DNA of 64,000 bases from a virus: positions 51,229-115,228 of IMG/VR virus record IMGVR_UViG_3300028365_000002. One strand, 5' to 3'. The position numbers were made by a program, and so were the translations under genes. The stretch's first letter is position 1, and the number at the start of each line of letters is the position of its first letter. The notes beneath the pieces were generated by a model. The model worked only from the letters and a program-made list of their open reading frames with translations, did no database searches and was not told the DNA's origin. Shown piece after piece: positions 1-9,634 of the stretch.

Positions 1-3000
1 AAGGAAAGATCGCCGGTCCTGCAGAACAGGAATTAGATTTTAAAACATTTTACGATCCAGCAATTTACTCAATAAACACTAACGGAATCAACGGAGCAAT
101 TGTAGACGATGCATCTAACTGGACTGAAGATTATGTAGGCAAGCTTTGGTGGAATTTAAATTCAGTAAGTTGGTATAACCCGTACCAGGGCGATTCGCAA
201 TATAGAGCAAACAATTGGAACAAACTCACAGCAGGGTCTTCAGTTGATGTATACGAGTGGGTTGGCAGTAAATTACTTCCAACAGAATGGAATGCTATAT
301 CCGATACCAACGAAGGTTTTGCACAAGGAGTTAGTGGAATATCTCTTTATGGAAATAGCGTATACAGCTCAAAAAGAGTTTATGATAGAGTTTCGAGATC
401 TTTTGCACTAAAGTATTTTTACTGGGTTAGAAATAACAGACTGGTTCCTAGCTTGTCTTCGAGAAGACTGAGCGCAATTGACGTTGCAGGACTTATTAGA
501 GATCCTGCATCATCCGGTTACCGTTTTGTAGCACCTCTTGATACAAATAAATTTGCAATTTACAACTCAAGCAGCTTGGTCGAAGGATCAAACACTGTAT
601 TGCATTACAGCTTCGCAGCAGATCCAGCTCTGCAAACCAATGTGCATAGAGAATACCAGCTAGTTACTGAAGGCCTTGATACTAGTATAATCAACAACGA
701 AATAGAAACCAAGTGGTTTGACAGTTTAATTGGATACGATCAAAATTCTAATTCTGTTCCTGATCCTGCATTACCAATCAAGCAACGCTACGGAGTTCTA
801 AACTTTCCTCGTCAGGGAATGTTTGTTAACAGACTTGAGGCTGTTAAGCAAGTAGTTGAAAGAGTCAATGAAGTATTAATGGCAAATCAAGTCGTCGACG
901 ACACGGATTTTTCCACTTTATTGTCAAAAGACGAGATTCCGGATATTAACAGCGGAGCATACGATACTACTGTGGACACCGTTGACCAGTTGAAATTTGT
1001 TAGCGTTGCTAGAACTGCGAGAGCAGAAATTCTTCCAATTATTGAAAATACTCGTATAGTCGGTGTTAACATTGTAAATCCTGGAAGGGGATATACTGTT
1101 GCGCCAGAAATAATAATCAGCGACCGGAGCGGCACAGCCGCAACAATTACCGTAACTATTAATAATATTGGACAGATTACCAGCGCTAAAATTAAATCTC
1201 AAGGAAACAATTACTCAGATACTGCAACTATATTAGTTAGGAAATTTAGTGTATTAGTTAGTTCAGATGTAGAAATTGGCAACCGGTGGGCAATCTATTC
1301 GTGGGATGTATCAAGCCAATCCTGGACAAGAACTAACAACCAATCGTTTGATACAGCTCGTTACTGGGAATATGCAGATTGGTACGCCGGCGGCTACAAT
1401 TCGCTAACGCCAATTAATATTATTGTTTCTCAAACTTACAAACTGCACGACCTTGATACTAACATTGGAGATACTATTAAAATTGAAAATACTGGCACAG
1501 GCGGCTGGACTATTTTAAGAAAAACCAGTAATGTTTCTGGCCAAGATTTCACAGACAATTATGAGACGATAGGTAGAGAAAACGGCACTATACAATTTTC
1601 AACTAAAATTTATGACTACGCTTCTACTGCAAGCGGATTTGATGCAGCTATCTATGATAACTCGTTTTATGACAGAGAGCCAGTAACTGAATTGAGAAAT
1701 CTTTTAATTGCGCTAAGAGACGATTTGTTTGATGCCGACTTAGCAGTTGAGTGGAATAAATTATTCTTTGCAAGTATGAGATATGCATTCTCAGAGCAAT
1801 CGAATATTGATTGGGCATTTAAAACAAGCTTTGTTAGAGCAAAGCACAACCTTGGCAAGCTAACTCAAAAAGTTACATTCCAAAACGACAACTTGGAAAA
1901 TTACGAAGATTATGTAAATGAAGTAAAGCCTTACAGCACTAAGGTTAGAGAATATATTAGTTCTTATGAATTTACAGAACCTACCGGGTCCTTGACCACT
2001 GACTTTGATTTGCCGCCTGCGTATAATAATGTAACTAAAAACATTGAAACAAGTTCGGCAACGCTCGACGGCGACACTGTAAGCAATCTTGTGTCGGAAT
2101 ACTTCCAGCCTACGCTCAGTCAGTGGACAGAAAACAATGGCTATGAGATTATCAGAATTGATGTAGCAAATAGCGGAAATGGTTACAGAGAAACTCCTAG
2201 GGTCGAAATTGGTAACAACCGAGGAACAACAGCTTCGGCTTTCTTGAGCAAAGATTCTGTTAAATCTATTGTAGTCGATAATCCAGGTAAAAAGTATTAT
2301 TCCACCCCGGTTATTACACTAATTGGTAGTCAAGAAACAGGAAGCACTCCTGCAACTGCTGTTGCAATTATGGGCAATGGTAATGTGCGGTCGTTTCATA
2401 TGACTATTAAGTTTGATAGAGTTAGCGGATCATATGTGTTTACTGAGTTGAGTAAAACAGAAAACTTCGAAGGAAACTCTTCTAGAGAAATATTTAACTT
2501 AAAATGGCCAATAAATATCAATACCAACTCGTATAATGTTACAGTTAATGGTATCACCCAGCTTGCAAGTACTTTCGAAATAAGCAATAACTTAGACAAA
2601 TCAAAAGGATATGACAGATATATCGGCCGCATAGATTTTGTAAATCCGCCTGCAATAGATACTTTGATAGAAATTCAATATCAAAAAGATATTAATTTAC
2701 TGGATGCTGCTGACAGAATCAACTTCTTCTATAATCCGTCAACTGGCATGCTGGGCAACGACCTAGCGCAACTAATGGATGGCGTCGAATATTCAGGAGT
2801 AACAATCGACAGCTTTACATTTGGCATTGACCAAGGATGGGACATTGCAGGATACGGATCATTGCCGTGGGACACATTTGATGAAACCAACCAGGATGAA
2901 ATCTTTGTATTAGACAGTAGCACAACAATATTTGAATTAAGTCAACCCTTGGAAATCGGGGTTGAATACAACTTCTATCTAAACGGAACAAGAATTGACG

Positions 3001-5552
3001 ACCCGAACTACGGCACACTAACACCTGTAACAACTGTTGGCGCTGTTATGCAGACAATCACCGGTGACGGGTTTTCTACTACTATTGTAATCGATGAAGA
3101 GCTAGTAACAACAATAGCTGGTGACATTGTAGTCATTAGAAAAAGCACAAGCGATGGTGCAACAATATTTTCTGGCTACGACACACAACTGTCAGGCGGC
3201 AATCTTGGCTACACTACAGCAACTGGCATTGACAGCGGAGAAATTAACATAGACGGCGACGGCTTTGTTACTCCGACTACTTCAAAGGGCCCAGAGGAAC
3301 TTGTTCCGGGAGAAATTAGAGATACATTGGACATTCAGGTGTATCACAGACCATCAGACGGTGTTGGTATTATCGGAACTGTAAATTACAACATAGACGG
3401 ATCAAGTGTAGAATTTTCATTACCGGCAATTCCGCAAACCAATGATAGTGTAATTGTTAAATTAGACAATGTAATTCTCGGCAATGATCTATACACTATT
3501 GATTATACAAATCGCAAAATCTACTTTGATGACGGTACACTACAAATTGGTACAAATTTAGCTATCACGACCATTGGCACAAACGGAATCAATCTAATTG
3601 ATACAACTAACTTTTACTCCGACGGAACTACAACAAGTGTTGTAACGTCAGCTGCTTGGAGTGATCAGGTGTCGGCACTGATTACAGTTAACGGCAATGT
3701 ACTAACCAGTGGCATTGATTATATATTAGCAGAAACAACAGCAGGTGATGGATTCCCTAACAGAGTAAAAATTGAGTTTTCTGTTAGTGCGCTGACAACT
3801 GATGACTTTGTTCAATACAGCCTTTACAGTACGTTAATACAAACATACAGTCAGGTAACCATTGACAAAACATTTACGGCGAACAACAGCAATGATTATC
3901 ACAAATTTGACGGAACAATCAACACTGTGCCGTTTAACAACAAGCCTATATCTCATAATATACTTGTAAAAGTTGGCAACAAGATCTTAAACCCCGGATA
4001 CAGTGTTGTGTATACAACGACTGATTCACGAGTTTATAACATAGAAGAATGGCAGTTTAGTGATAACTTTATAACTGCAAGCGACGTATTTGTGTTTGCA
4101 GACCATCAGCAGCTGGATTCTAGTGAATACACTTATGATGCAGTAAATATACGAATTAACTTATTGACAGCTCAAGTAGCACCGGCCGGCACACGTCTTG
4201 ACATTTATGTTATCAAGGATGCAGAGTACTATTTTGTTGACACACAAATTATATTTGACACTGATATAACAGCTATTGTGTCAACTGGCGACACTTTAAC
4301 ATTGGAATCAGCAGAGGACAGCACTGTTTATACCGGAGTTGTTACGTCGACTAATGCAAACACACTTACTATACAGCGCCAGCGCACAGAAATAAGAGAA
4401 TCGTTTTTAGATAATAACAATTTTTCTATATCAGCAAATGGTAACACAACCGACGTTGTTGTTACTACTGTGTCGTACGTTACAAGCGAAGGAATGACTT
4501 TTACATCACCGCCGCAATCTGCCGATTTGGTAGAAATATACCAGTTCAGTAATCATGATATTAATAATTTTGAAAGAATTACATATAAGGTCATTACAGA
4601 TTCGGACATAACTGCGGATTCGTTTGATTATGCAACTAGAAATCTAGTTGCAACAGGGTTTATTCCATTAAGAGGAACAATACCAAACTCGAGTTATGCA
4701 TGGATTGCAGTCAACGGAGAGTTATTAACTCCTGAAGTTGATTATTCGTTGAATTCTGCAGGTACTACTATAGAGTTGTATAAAACACCTTCAGAAGATG
4801 ATGTTATTGATGTAATACAATTTGGCGCAACTCCGGTTACTAATAAATTTGGATACAGAATTTTTAAAGACATGTTAAATCGAGTTCATTACAAGAGACT
4901 TAACCAGGATAACAGCTATGTTCTATTAAATCCGCTAAATTATTATGACATTAGAATTATGTTAGAAGATGCAACTGGAATGTTTCAACCTAACAAGGCA
5001 AAAAATATTCCAGGCGTGTTGTTTATTAATGGCGAAAGAATTGAATACTTTGAAATCAATGGTAATCAAGTACAGCAACTTAGAAGAGGTACTTTAGGAA
5101 CTGGCGTTAAAGAAACGTATAACGCCGGAACACGAGCATACGGCCAAGGGCCAGACGAGACTGTTAATTACACTGATACAATTTTGAATCAGACAATCAA
5201 GTCCGACGGAAGCACAGATATTGTGCTCGATTACACTCCGTTAAGTGTTGACGAAATCGAAGTGTTTGTTGCTGGACACAGACTTAGAAAAGCTTCAATA
5301 GAAAGATATAATACATCGTTGCATCAAGACAGCCCTGAAGGAGACAATACAGTAGCCGCGGAATTTACATTAAACGGAAATACTATTGTCTTTAACTTAG
5401 ACAGAAATAATATAACACCTGCCGACGGAGAATTGGTTTCAATCATACGAAAAGTAGGCAAAGTGTGGAACGATGAAGGAAAATCGTTGGCAAATACAGA
5501 TAATATCATAGGTAACTTTTTGCGAAACGCAACAATAGAGTTGCCTAAATAA
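1..5552 (+). CDS. Giant virion structural protein (5' end outside window)
   Basis: The reading frame is open from the left edge of the window (codons in register with position 3), so the first visible in-frame start near 453 is not the true start; about 1849 residues are visible. The protein is rich in Thr, Asn, Val, Ile and Gly with few Cys, typical of beta-structured virion proteins. Two Gly-Tyr repeats of the form GxGY...P.V.I...G..A.A stand out (DNA about 1060-1235 and 2150-2330), a pattern seen in phage fibre and baseplate proteins. The C-terminal third has repeated short strands such as 'LILNGxxL..G.DY'-like turns. It is followed 20 bases later by another structural gene behind a late promoter. 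Structural role is inferred from composition, size and neighbours; the exact part (neck, baseplate or fibre) is not recognised. Confidence 0.75.
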   Translation, partial: GKIAGPAEQELDFKTFYDPAIYSINTNGINGAIVDDASNWTEDYVGKLWWNLNSVSWYNPYQGDSQYRANNWNKLTAGSSVDVYEWVGSKLLPTEWNAISDTNEGFAQGVSGISLYGNSVYSSKRVYDRVSRSFALKYFYWVRNNRLVPSLSSRRLSAIDVAGLIRDPASSGYRFVAPLDTNKFAIYNSSSLVEGSNTVLHYSFAADPALQTNVHREYQLVTEGLDTSIINNEIETKWFDSLIGYDQNSNSVPDPALPIKQRYGVLNFPRQGMFVNRLEAVKQVVERVNEVLMANQVVDDTDFSTLLSKDEIPDINSGAYDTTVDTVDQLKFVSVARTARAEILPIIENTRIVGVNIVNPGRGYTVAPEIIISDRSGTAATITVTINNIGQITSAKIKSQGNNYSDTATILVRKFSVLVSSDVEIGNRWAIYSWDVSSQSWTRTNNQSFDTARYWEYADWYAGGYNSLTPINIIVSQTYKLHDLDTNIGDTIKIENTGTGGWTILRKTSNVSGQDFTDNYETIGRENGTIQFSTKIYDYASTASGFDAAIYDNSFYDREPVTELRNLLIALRDDLFDADLAVEWNKLFFASMRYAFSEQSNIDWAFKTSFVRAKHNLGKLTQKVTFQNDNLENYEDYVNEVKPYSTKVREYISSYEFTEPTGSLTTDFDLPPAYNNVTKNIETSSATLDGDTVSNLVSEYFQPTLSQWTENNGYEIIRIDVANSGNGYRETPRVEIGNNRGTTASAFLSKDSVKSIVVDNPGKKYYSTPVITLIGSQETGSTPATAVAIMGNGNVRSFHMTIKFDRVSGSYVFTELSKTENFEGNSSREIFNLKWPININTNSYNVTVNGITQLASTFEISNNLDKSKGYDRYIGRIDFVNPPAIDTLIEIQYQKDINLLDAADRINFFYNPSTGMLGNDLAQLMDGVEYSGVTIDSFTFGIDQGWDIAGYGSLPWDTFDETNQDEIFVLDSSTTIFELSQPLEIGVEYNFYLNGTRIDDPNYGTLTPVTTVGAVMQTITGDGFSTTIVIDEELVTTIAGDIVVIRKSTSDGATIFSGYDTQLSGGNLGYTTATGIDSGEINIDGDGFVTPTTSKGPEELVPGEIRDTLDIQVYHRPSDGVGIIGTVNYNIDGSSVEFSLPAIPQTNDSVIVKLDNVILGNDLYTIDYTNRKIYFDDGTLQIGTNLAITTIGTNGINLIDTTNFYSDGTTTSVVTSAAWSDQVSALITVNGNVLTSGIDYILAETTAGDGFPNRVKIEFSVSALTTDDFVQYSLYSTLIQTYSQVTIDKTFTANNSNDYHKFDGTINTVPFNNKPISHNILVKVGNKILNPGYSVVYTTTDSRVYNIEEWQFSDNFITASDVFVFADHQQLDSSEYTYDAVNIRINLLTAQVAPAGTRLDIYVIKDAEYYFVDTQIIFDTDITAIVSTGDTLTLESAEDSTVYTGVVTSTNANTLTIQRQRTEIRESFLDNNNFSISANGNTTDVVVTTVSYVTSEGMTFTSPPQSADLVEIYQFSNHDINNFERITYKVITDSDITADSFDYATRNLVATGFIPLRGTIPNSSYAWIAVNGELLTPEVDYSLNSAGTTIELYKTPSEDDVIDVIQFGATPVTNKFGYRIFKDMLNRVHYKRLNQDNSYVLLNPLNYYDIRIMLEDATGMFQPNKAKNIPGVLFINGERIEYFEINGNQVQQLRRGTLGTGVKETYNAGTRAYGQGPDETVNYTDTILNQTIKSDGSTDIVLDYTPLSVDEIEVFVAGHRLRKASIERYNTSLHQDSPEGDNTVAAEFTLNGNTIVFNLDRNNITPADGELVSIIRKVGKVWNDEGKSLANTDNIIGNFLRNATIELPK

Positions 5553-5555
5553 ATA
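5548..5555 (+). promoter_or_regulatory. T4-type late promoter (AATAAATA)
   Basis: AATAAATAC resembles the T4 late octamer TATAAATA. It straddles the stop codon of the giant structural gene; transcription would start about 6 bases further, leaving a short leader with the SD AGGTGG (5562-5567) before the ATG at 5573. Confidence 0.55.
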
Positions 5556-5572
5556 CAATACAGGTGGTAGGA

Positions 5573-6184
5573 ATGACAAATTTAAAAGAATATAGCGGTT
5601 TACACGTCGAAGGTCATATTAAGATATTTGACCCAGCATCCGGAGAAACCTTTATTAACAAACGAAATGCTATTAATTATGAAAACATGAGTTTATCATT
5701 AGCAGAAAGCTTGGCCAATCGCGGACAGGGGTTTATCTACGAAATGAGTTTTGGCAACGGCGGAACAAGTGTGGATCCAACAGGTATTATTACATATTTA
5801 ACTCCGAACACAACTGGAACAAATGCTAGTTTATACAATCAAACTTATACAAAAGTTATTGACGATCGTAGTGTCAACAACGTGGATCCTACTAGGAACA
5901 AAACAGAAGTTCGACATGTTTCAGGAACTAATTATACTGACATCTTGATCAGTTGCTTATTAGATTATGGCGAGCCGTCTGGGCAAGAAGCATTTGACAC
6001 AAGCAGTAACAGCAATGGATTATATGTTTTTGACGAACTAGGATTAAAAGGTTTCAAGTCGTCAGACACAGGACGTTTGCTAACACATGTTATATTTCAT
6101 CCTGTTCAAAAAAGTTTAAACAGATTAATACAAATTGATTATACTGTTAGAGTACAAAGCCTCAGCGGCTTCAACGAGGGATAA
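5573..6184 (+). CDS. Virion structural protein, unrecognised
   Basis: A 203-residue protein rich in Thr, Asn, Ser and Gly. I place the start at ATG 5573, 5 bases after the SD AGGTGG; the in-frame GTG at 5564 lies inside that SD. It contains segments such as IKIFDPASGETF near the N terminus and a C-terminal region ending in LIQIDYTVRVQSL, which look like beta strands. It sits between the giant structural gene and a collar-type fibre gene (2-base gap) and is preceded by a late promoter, so a baseplate or fibre-attachment part is likely. I recognise no enzyme motif. Confidence 0.7.
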   Translation: MTNLKEYSGLHVEGHIKIFDPASGETFINKRNAINYENMSLSLAESLANRGQGFIYEMSFGNGGTSVDPTGIITYLTPNTTGTNASLYNQTYTKVIDDRSVNNVDPTRNKTEVRHVSGTNYTDILISCLLDYGEPSGQEAFDTSSNSNGLYVFDELGLKGFKSSDTGRLLTHVIFHPVQKSLNRLIQIDYTVRVQSLSGFNEG

Positions 6185-6186
6185 AA

Positions 6187-8262
6187 ATGCCATACAATGT
6201 AAAATTTACCGATAACGTCAACAAAGGCTCGATTGTTGTTGTTGACAAAACCTTCAACAATGAAACTAGCCTGTCACTTCCTGGCAGAGATCAAGGAGAA
6301 TACGGAACAATTGTTGCAGAGAACTTCTTGCATCTACTGGAAAATTTTGCAAACACTAGTTCTCCTGCAAGACCAGTTGAAGGCCAGTTATGGTACGACA
6401 CAACTGACAATGCCAACCAATTAAAACTTTACGATGGCACCCAGTGGGTAAGTGCCGGTGGACTAAAAAAAGCAACAACCGAACCCGATGCAACTTCGAG
6501 TACACTGGGAGATTTATGGATTAACACCTCGACACGGCAGCTTTATTTATACAGCGGATCTGGTTGGATTCTTGTTGGCCCGTCAGACGCAGCAGGCAGC
6601 GGCACAGGAACAACAACACAAACTATCAAAGACACTAACAACAAGGTCAGAACTGTTATAGTCAACTATATTGCAAATAAAGTTATATCGGTGATTAGTG
6701 CAGATCAATTTACAGCCAAGAATCAAAGTGATCTTCCAGGTTTTTCAACTGGCGCAACTAATAATATAATCTATCCTGGTGTTAACCTAAGTAAAACAAT
6801 AACAGGCACAGGGGAAGACCTAGGCGGCATAACAACCAATACAAAATATTACGGCGTTGCAAGTACAGCCGAGAGTCTAATCATCAACGGTTCACCAAGG
6901 GCTGCTGCTGAATTTGCAATACTCAGCAATGCAAATACTTTTACAAAATCGTTAACAGTAAATAGTAACGACGGCATAACAGTCGGCGACGACACAAAGT
7001 TTAAAATGTCTGTTTCAGGAAGCATTGGTGAAATTAGAAATGGTGCATCTGATGGCAGCATTGACTTCAGAGTAAGAAAAGACGGAGTGTTAACAACTGC
7101 ACTAAGAGTCTACCACGATACTAGTGTAGTAATTGGTAGTCCGACTAGGATTCCAACAGCCACGCTCGATGTCCGAGGTGATGTGAGAACAGCTGGCAAT
7201 CTCAATGTTGGCACTAACTCAGATTCTGATCCGTCAAATTTAATTGTCAGTGGCAACAGCAGTATACTAGGAGATTTGGAAGTCGACGGAACTGCAACTG
7301 TTACAGGAAATATTACTGTTAACAATATTGTAACAACCTCGTCAAGTCTATCAAGCGTTGGGTCGTTATTGCTGCCGTTTTCTAATATGTTCGCTGAAAG
7401 ATTCACTGGGGCATTTACTGGAAACTTAACCGGTAACATAACAGGATCGGCATCGTCGGCTGGGAAGTTAAGCAGTGCTACAAGTTTTCAATTAGTTGGT
7501 GATGTAATATCTCAAGTTGTTGAGTTTGACGGCCAAGTTAGTGGATTGACAAAAGAGTTTAATACTACGTTAAATGATACATTCTTCACTGATAAGGATA
7601 AAGTAACAACGTCGGAAACAACTGATCAAATCTTAGTTAACAGACCCGGTACTGGAATACGAATAGTAGAGCAACGAGCATTATTAGAAAAAATACCCAA
7701 CGATGCATTAGGTCCACTGGTTCCAATTGGCACTATTTTACCGTTTGGCGGCCAAGCAGCGCCAACTGGGTGGTTAATGTGTGACGGAGCAGAGTACGAA
7801 ATTGCTACATACGAACTATTATATAACATCATCGGTCCAAGCTTTGGAATTTCGTCATCGCCGCTGTTACTATTTAAATCTCCTGACATGCGCGGCCGAT
7901 CTTTGCTAGGAGGACTGGCCGGAGCAACTGGTGCTGCTCGAGTCCTCAACGACGGCGCTGCTAACACGGTTGGCAACTACGGCGGCTCGTCTGCTGCATT
8001 AATCGAAACAGATCAATTACCGGAGCACACGCACAGTTTACAAGGCGATGCTGGAACACAATTTTATGCTACTAACAACAACGTTACCAATCCAGCTGAC
8101 TCGTCAGCGGTTAGCGCGCTTCCATCATCTACTGGGCCACTCACTGGGTCAGGAATAACAAGAACAGAAGGCATTGCCAATCGTGCATTATCGCAAGAAG
8201 AATTTAAAACAGTTTCGCCTTTTGCAACAGTTAACTTTATCATATACCACGGAGTCTTTTAA
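6187..8262 (+). CDS. Tail fibre protein with phage tail-collar domain
   Basis: A 691-residue protein. Residues 1-90 carry a module shared with the next two fibre genes: NENFLHLLENFA-like helix, then P..GQLWYDT followed by a short W-containing strand. The middle is Thr/Ser/Asn-rich with repeated GNLTGN-type turns. From about residue 508 there is a clear tail-collar domain: PIGTILPFGG, PTGWLMCDG and a downstream PDMRGR. The C terminus ends in PFATVNFIIYHG, typical of collar-domain fibres. The stop codon overlaps the ATG of the following paralog (TAATG). It probably forms a trimeric host-contact fibre; the shared N-terminal module suggests that several fibres compete for or share an attachment point. 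Confidence 0.85.
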   Translation: MPYNVKFTDNVNKGSIVVVDKTFNNETSLSLPGRDQGEYGTIVAENFLHLLENFANTSSPARPVEGQLWYDTTDNANQLKLYDGTQWVSAGGLKKATTEPDATSSTLGDLWINTSTRQLYLYSGSGWILVGPSDAAGSGTGTTTQTIKDTNNKVRTVIVNYIANKVISVISADQFTAKNQSDLPGFSTGATNNIIYPGVNLSKTITGTGEDLGGITTNTKYYGVASTAESLIINGSPRAAAEFAILSNANTFTKSLTVNSNDGITVGDDTKFKMSVSGSIGEIRNGASDGSIDFRVRKDGVLTTALRVYHDTSVVIGSPTRIPTATLDVRGDVRTAGNLNVGTNSDSDPSNLIVSGNSSILGDLEVDGTATVTGNITVNNIVTTSSSLSSVGSLLLPFSNMFAERFTGAFTGNLTGNITGSASSAGKLSSATSFQLVGDVISQVVEFDGQVSGLTKEFNTTLNDTFFTDKDKVTTSETTDQILVNRPGTGIRIVEQRALLEKIPNDALGPLVPIGTILPFGGQAAPTGWLMCDGAEYEIATYELLYNIIGPSFGISSSPLLLFKSPDMRGRSLLGGLAGATGAARVLNDGAANTVGNYGGSSAALIETDQLPEHTHSLQGDAGTQFYATNNNVTNPADSSAVSALPSSTGPLTGSGITRTEGIANRALSQEEFKTVSPFATVNFIIYHGVF

Positions 8263-9581
8263 TGAGTTATAAAATTAATACAACCAACGGCGCACTTTTA
8301 GTAGATTTGATTGACGGCAGAATCGATGACGAGACCACCGACTTGATTCTTATTGGAAGAAATTATACAGGATACGGCGAAGCATTTAATGAGAATTTTG
8401 TTAAAGTTCTTGAAAACTTTGCAAATACCGCCGCCCCGTCAAACCCACTTGTTGGACAGCTTTGGTACGATACTAGCGAAGTAAGATTAAAAATCTACAA
8501 TGGAGAATCTTTTATAGCAACTGCTGCAACTGTTGTTTCTTCTACAACTCCTTCATTAGCACCTGGAGAACTTTGGGTCGATACTGCAAACAAGCAATTA
8601 AAGTTTAGCGATGGCGATAATACATTTCTTGCAGGCCCAATTTACACTGTTGCACAGGGAGAGTCCGGATTAGATGTTCAAACTCTAGTTGACGAGTTTG
8701 GAAATTCAAAAGTTGTTGTGCGATTGTTAATAGCTGCACAACCGATAGCAATCATTAGCAGAGAATCGTTTACTATGGCCATTGCTTTGCCTAATTTTGA
8801 GAAAGATATCAAAGAAGGTATTAATATTAGCTCTTTGTATTCTAATTTTCTTTACCACGGAACTGCTGAATCTGCATTATCAATTTCTGGAATATCAGAT
8901 ACTGGATTTCTTCGAACCAATCCAGAAAGTGAAGTAGTTGGTAATACAACAACTGGTATATTAAAAATACAGACCGATCTTGGTCTAACAGTTGGCGACA
9001 ATAATGATTTCAAATTACTTGTATCAGATAATAATACTATATTGAGAAGTCAGACTGGCAACGCAGGAATCAAATTTCAAGTTAACCCAGGACCAACAGT
9101 GAGTGAAAACTTTTTAATTGATTACCTAACTGTTAATACTACTGCTGGAAATGTAGGAATTTGGCAAGATAATCCGCAATATAACCTTGATGTTTCTGGA
9201 GATGTAAGAATAACAGGAAATCTTGCCATTGAGGGTGCCATAACAAACACTGACGTTTTCTTCTCACTTGATATTACAGGATTAAATAATTCATTGATTG
9301 TAGACATAATTGAATCTATGGTGCCGTCGAGCACAAAAATTGACAACGTAGAAGCATTAATACATTGTACCGAATACAGCGGAACAAACACGTACAATGC
9401 GTCTGATGGAATTTCAAAAACTTTTGTCACAGTTGACAAAGCAGGTACCGAAAACCAGTCTGTGTTAGCTGATGTATTATTTAACAATGCTACTAACACA
9501 CTTGCATTAACTGTTGCACGTACTTTGAAGAGATTTAGAGTAGTTGCCGGAAGTTGGGCCTATATTGAAGACGTAAGCTAA
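8262..9581 (+). CDS. Fibre-like structural protein, paralog of the preceding gene
   Basis: A 439-residue protein whose first 75 residues repeat the module seen in the neighbouring fibre genes (GYGEAFNENF, LENFANTAAPSNP, GQLWYDTS). The rest is a Thr/Asn-rich beta-type sequence with a central YNLDVSGDVRITGNLAIEG segment typical of fibre shafts. There is no collar domain; the C-terminal 100 residues are specific to this protein and may be a small receptor-binding or capping tip. It starts on the stop codon of the upstream gene, so the two are probably translated together. A receptor-binding or auxiliary fibre role is inferred from the shared module. Confidence 0.75.
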   Translation: MSYKINTTNGALLVDLIDGRIDDETTDLILIGRNYTGYGEAFNENFVKVLENFANTAAPSNPLVGQLWYDTSEVRLKIYNGESFIATAATVVSSTTPSLAPGELWVDTANKQLKFSDGDNTFLAGPIYTVAQGESGLDVQTLVDEFGNSKVVVRLLIAAQPIAIISRESFTMAIALPNFEKDIKEGINISSLYSNFLYHGTAESALSISGISDTGFLRTNPESEVVGNTTTGILKIQTDLGLTVGDNNDFKLLVSDNNTILRSQTGNAGIKFQVNPGPTVSENFLIDYLTVNTTAGNVGIWQDNPQYNLDVSGDVRITGNLAIEGAITNTDVFFSLDITGLNNSLIVDIIESMVPSSTKIDNVEALIHCTEYSGTNTYNASDGISKTFVTVDKAGTENQSVLADVLFNNATNTLALTVARTLKRFRVVAGSWAYIEDVS

Positions 9582-9597
9582 GATATAATGTTTAACT

Positions 9598-9605
9598 GAT
9601 AAATA
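9598..9605 (+). promoter_or_regulatory. T4-type late promoter (GATAAATA)
   Basis: GATAAATACT lies between two fibre genes. The predicted start is near 9611, followed by the SD AGGGG (about 9619) and ATG 9635. Confidence 0.6.
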
Positions 9606-9634
9606 CTATTAACGCAATAGGGGTTAAACCATAA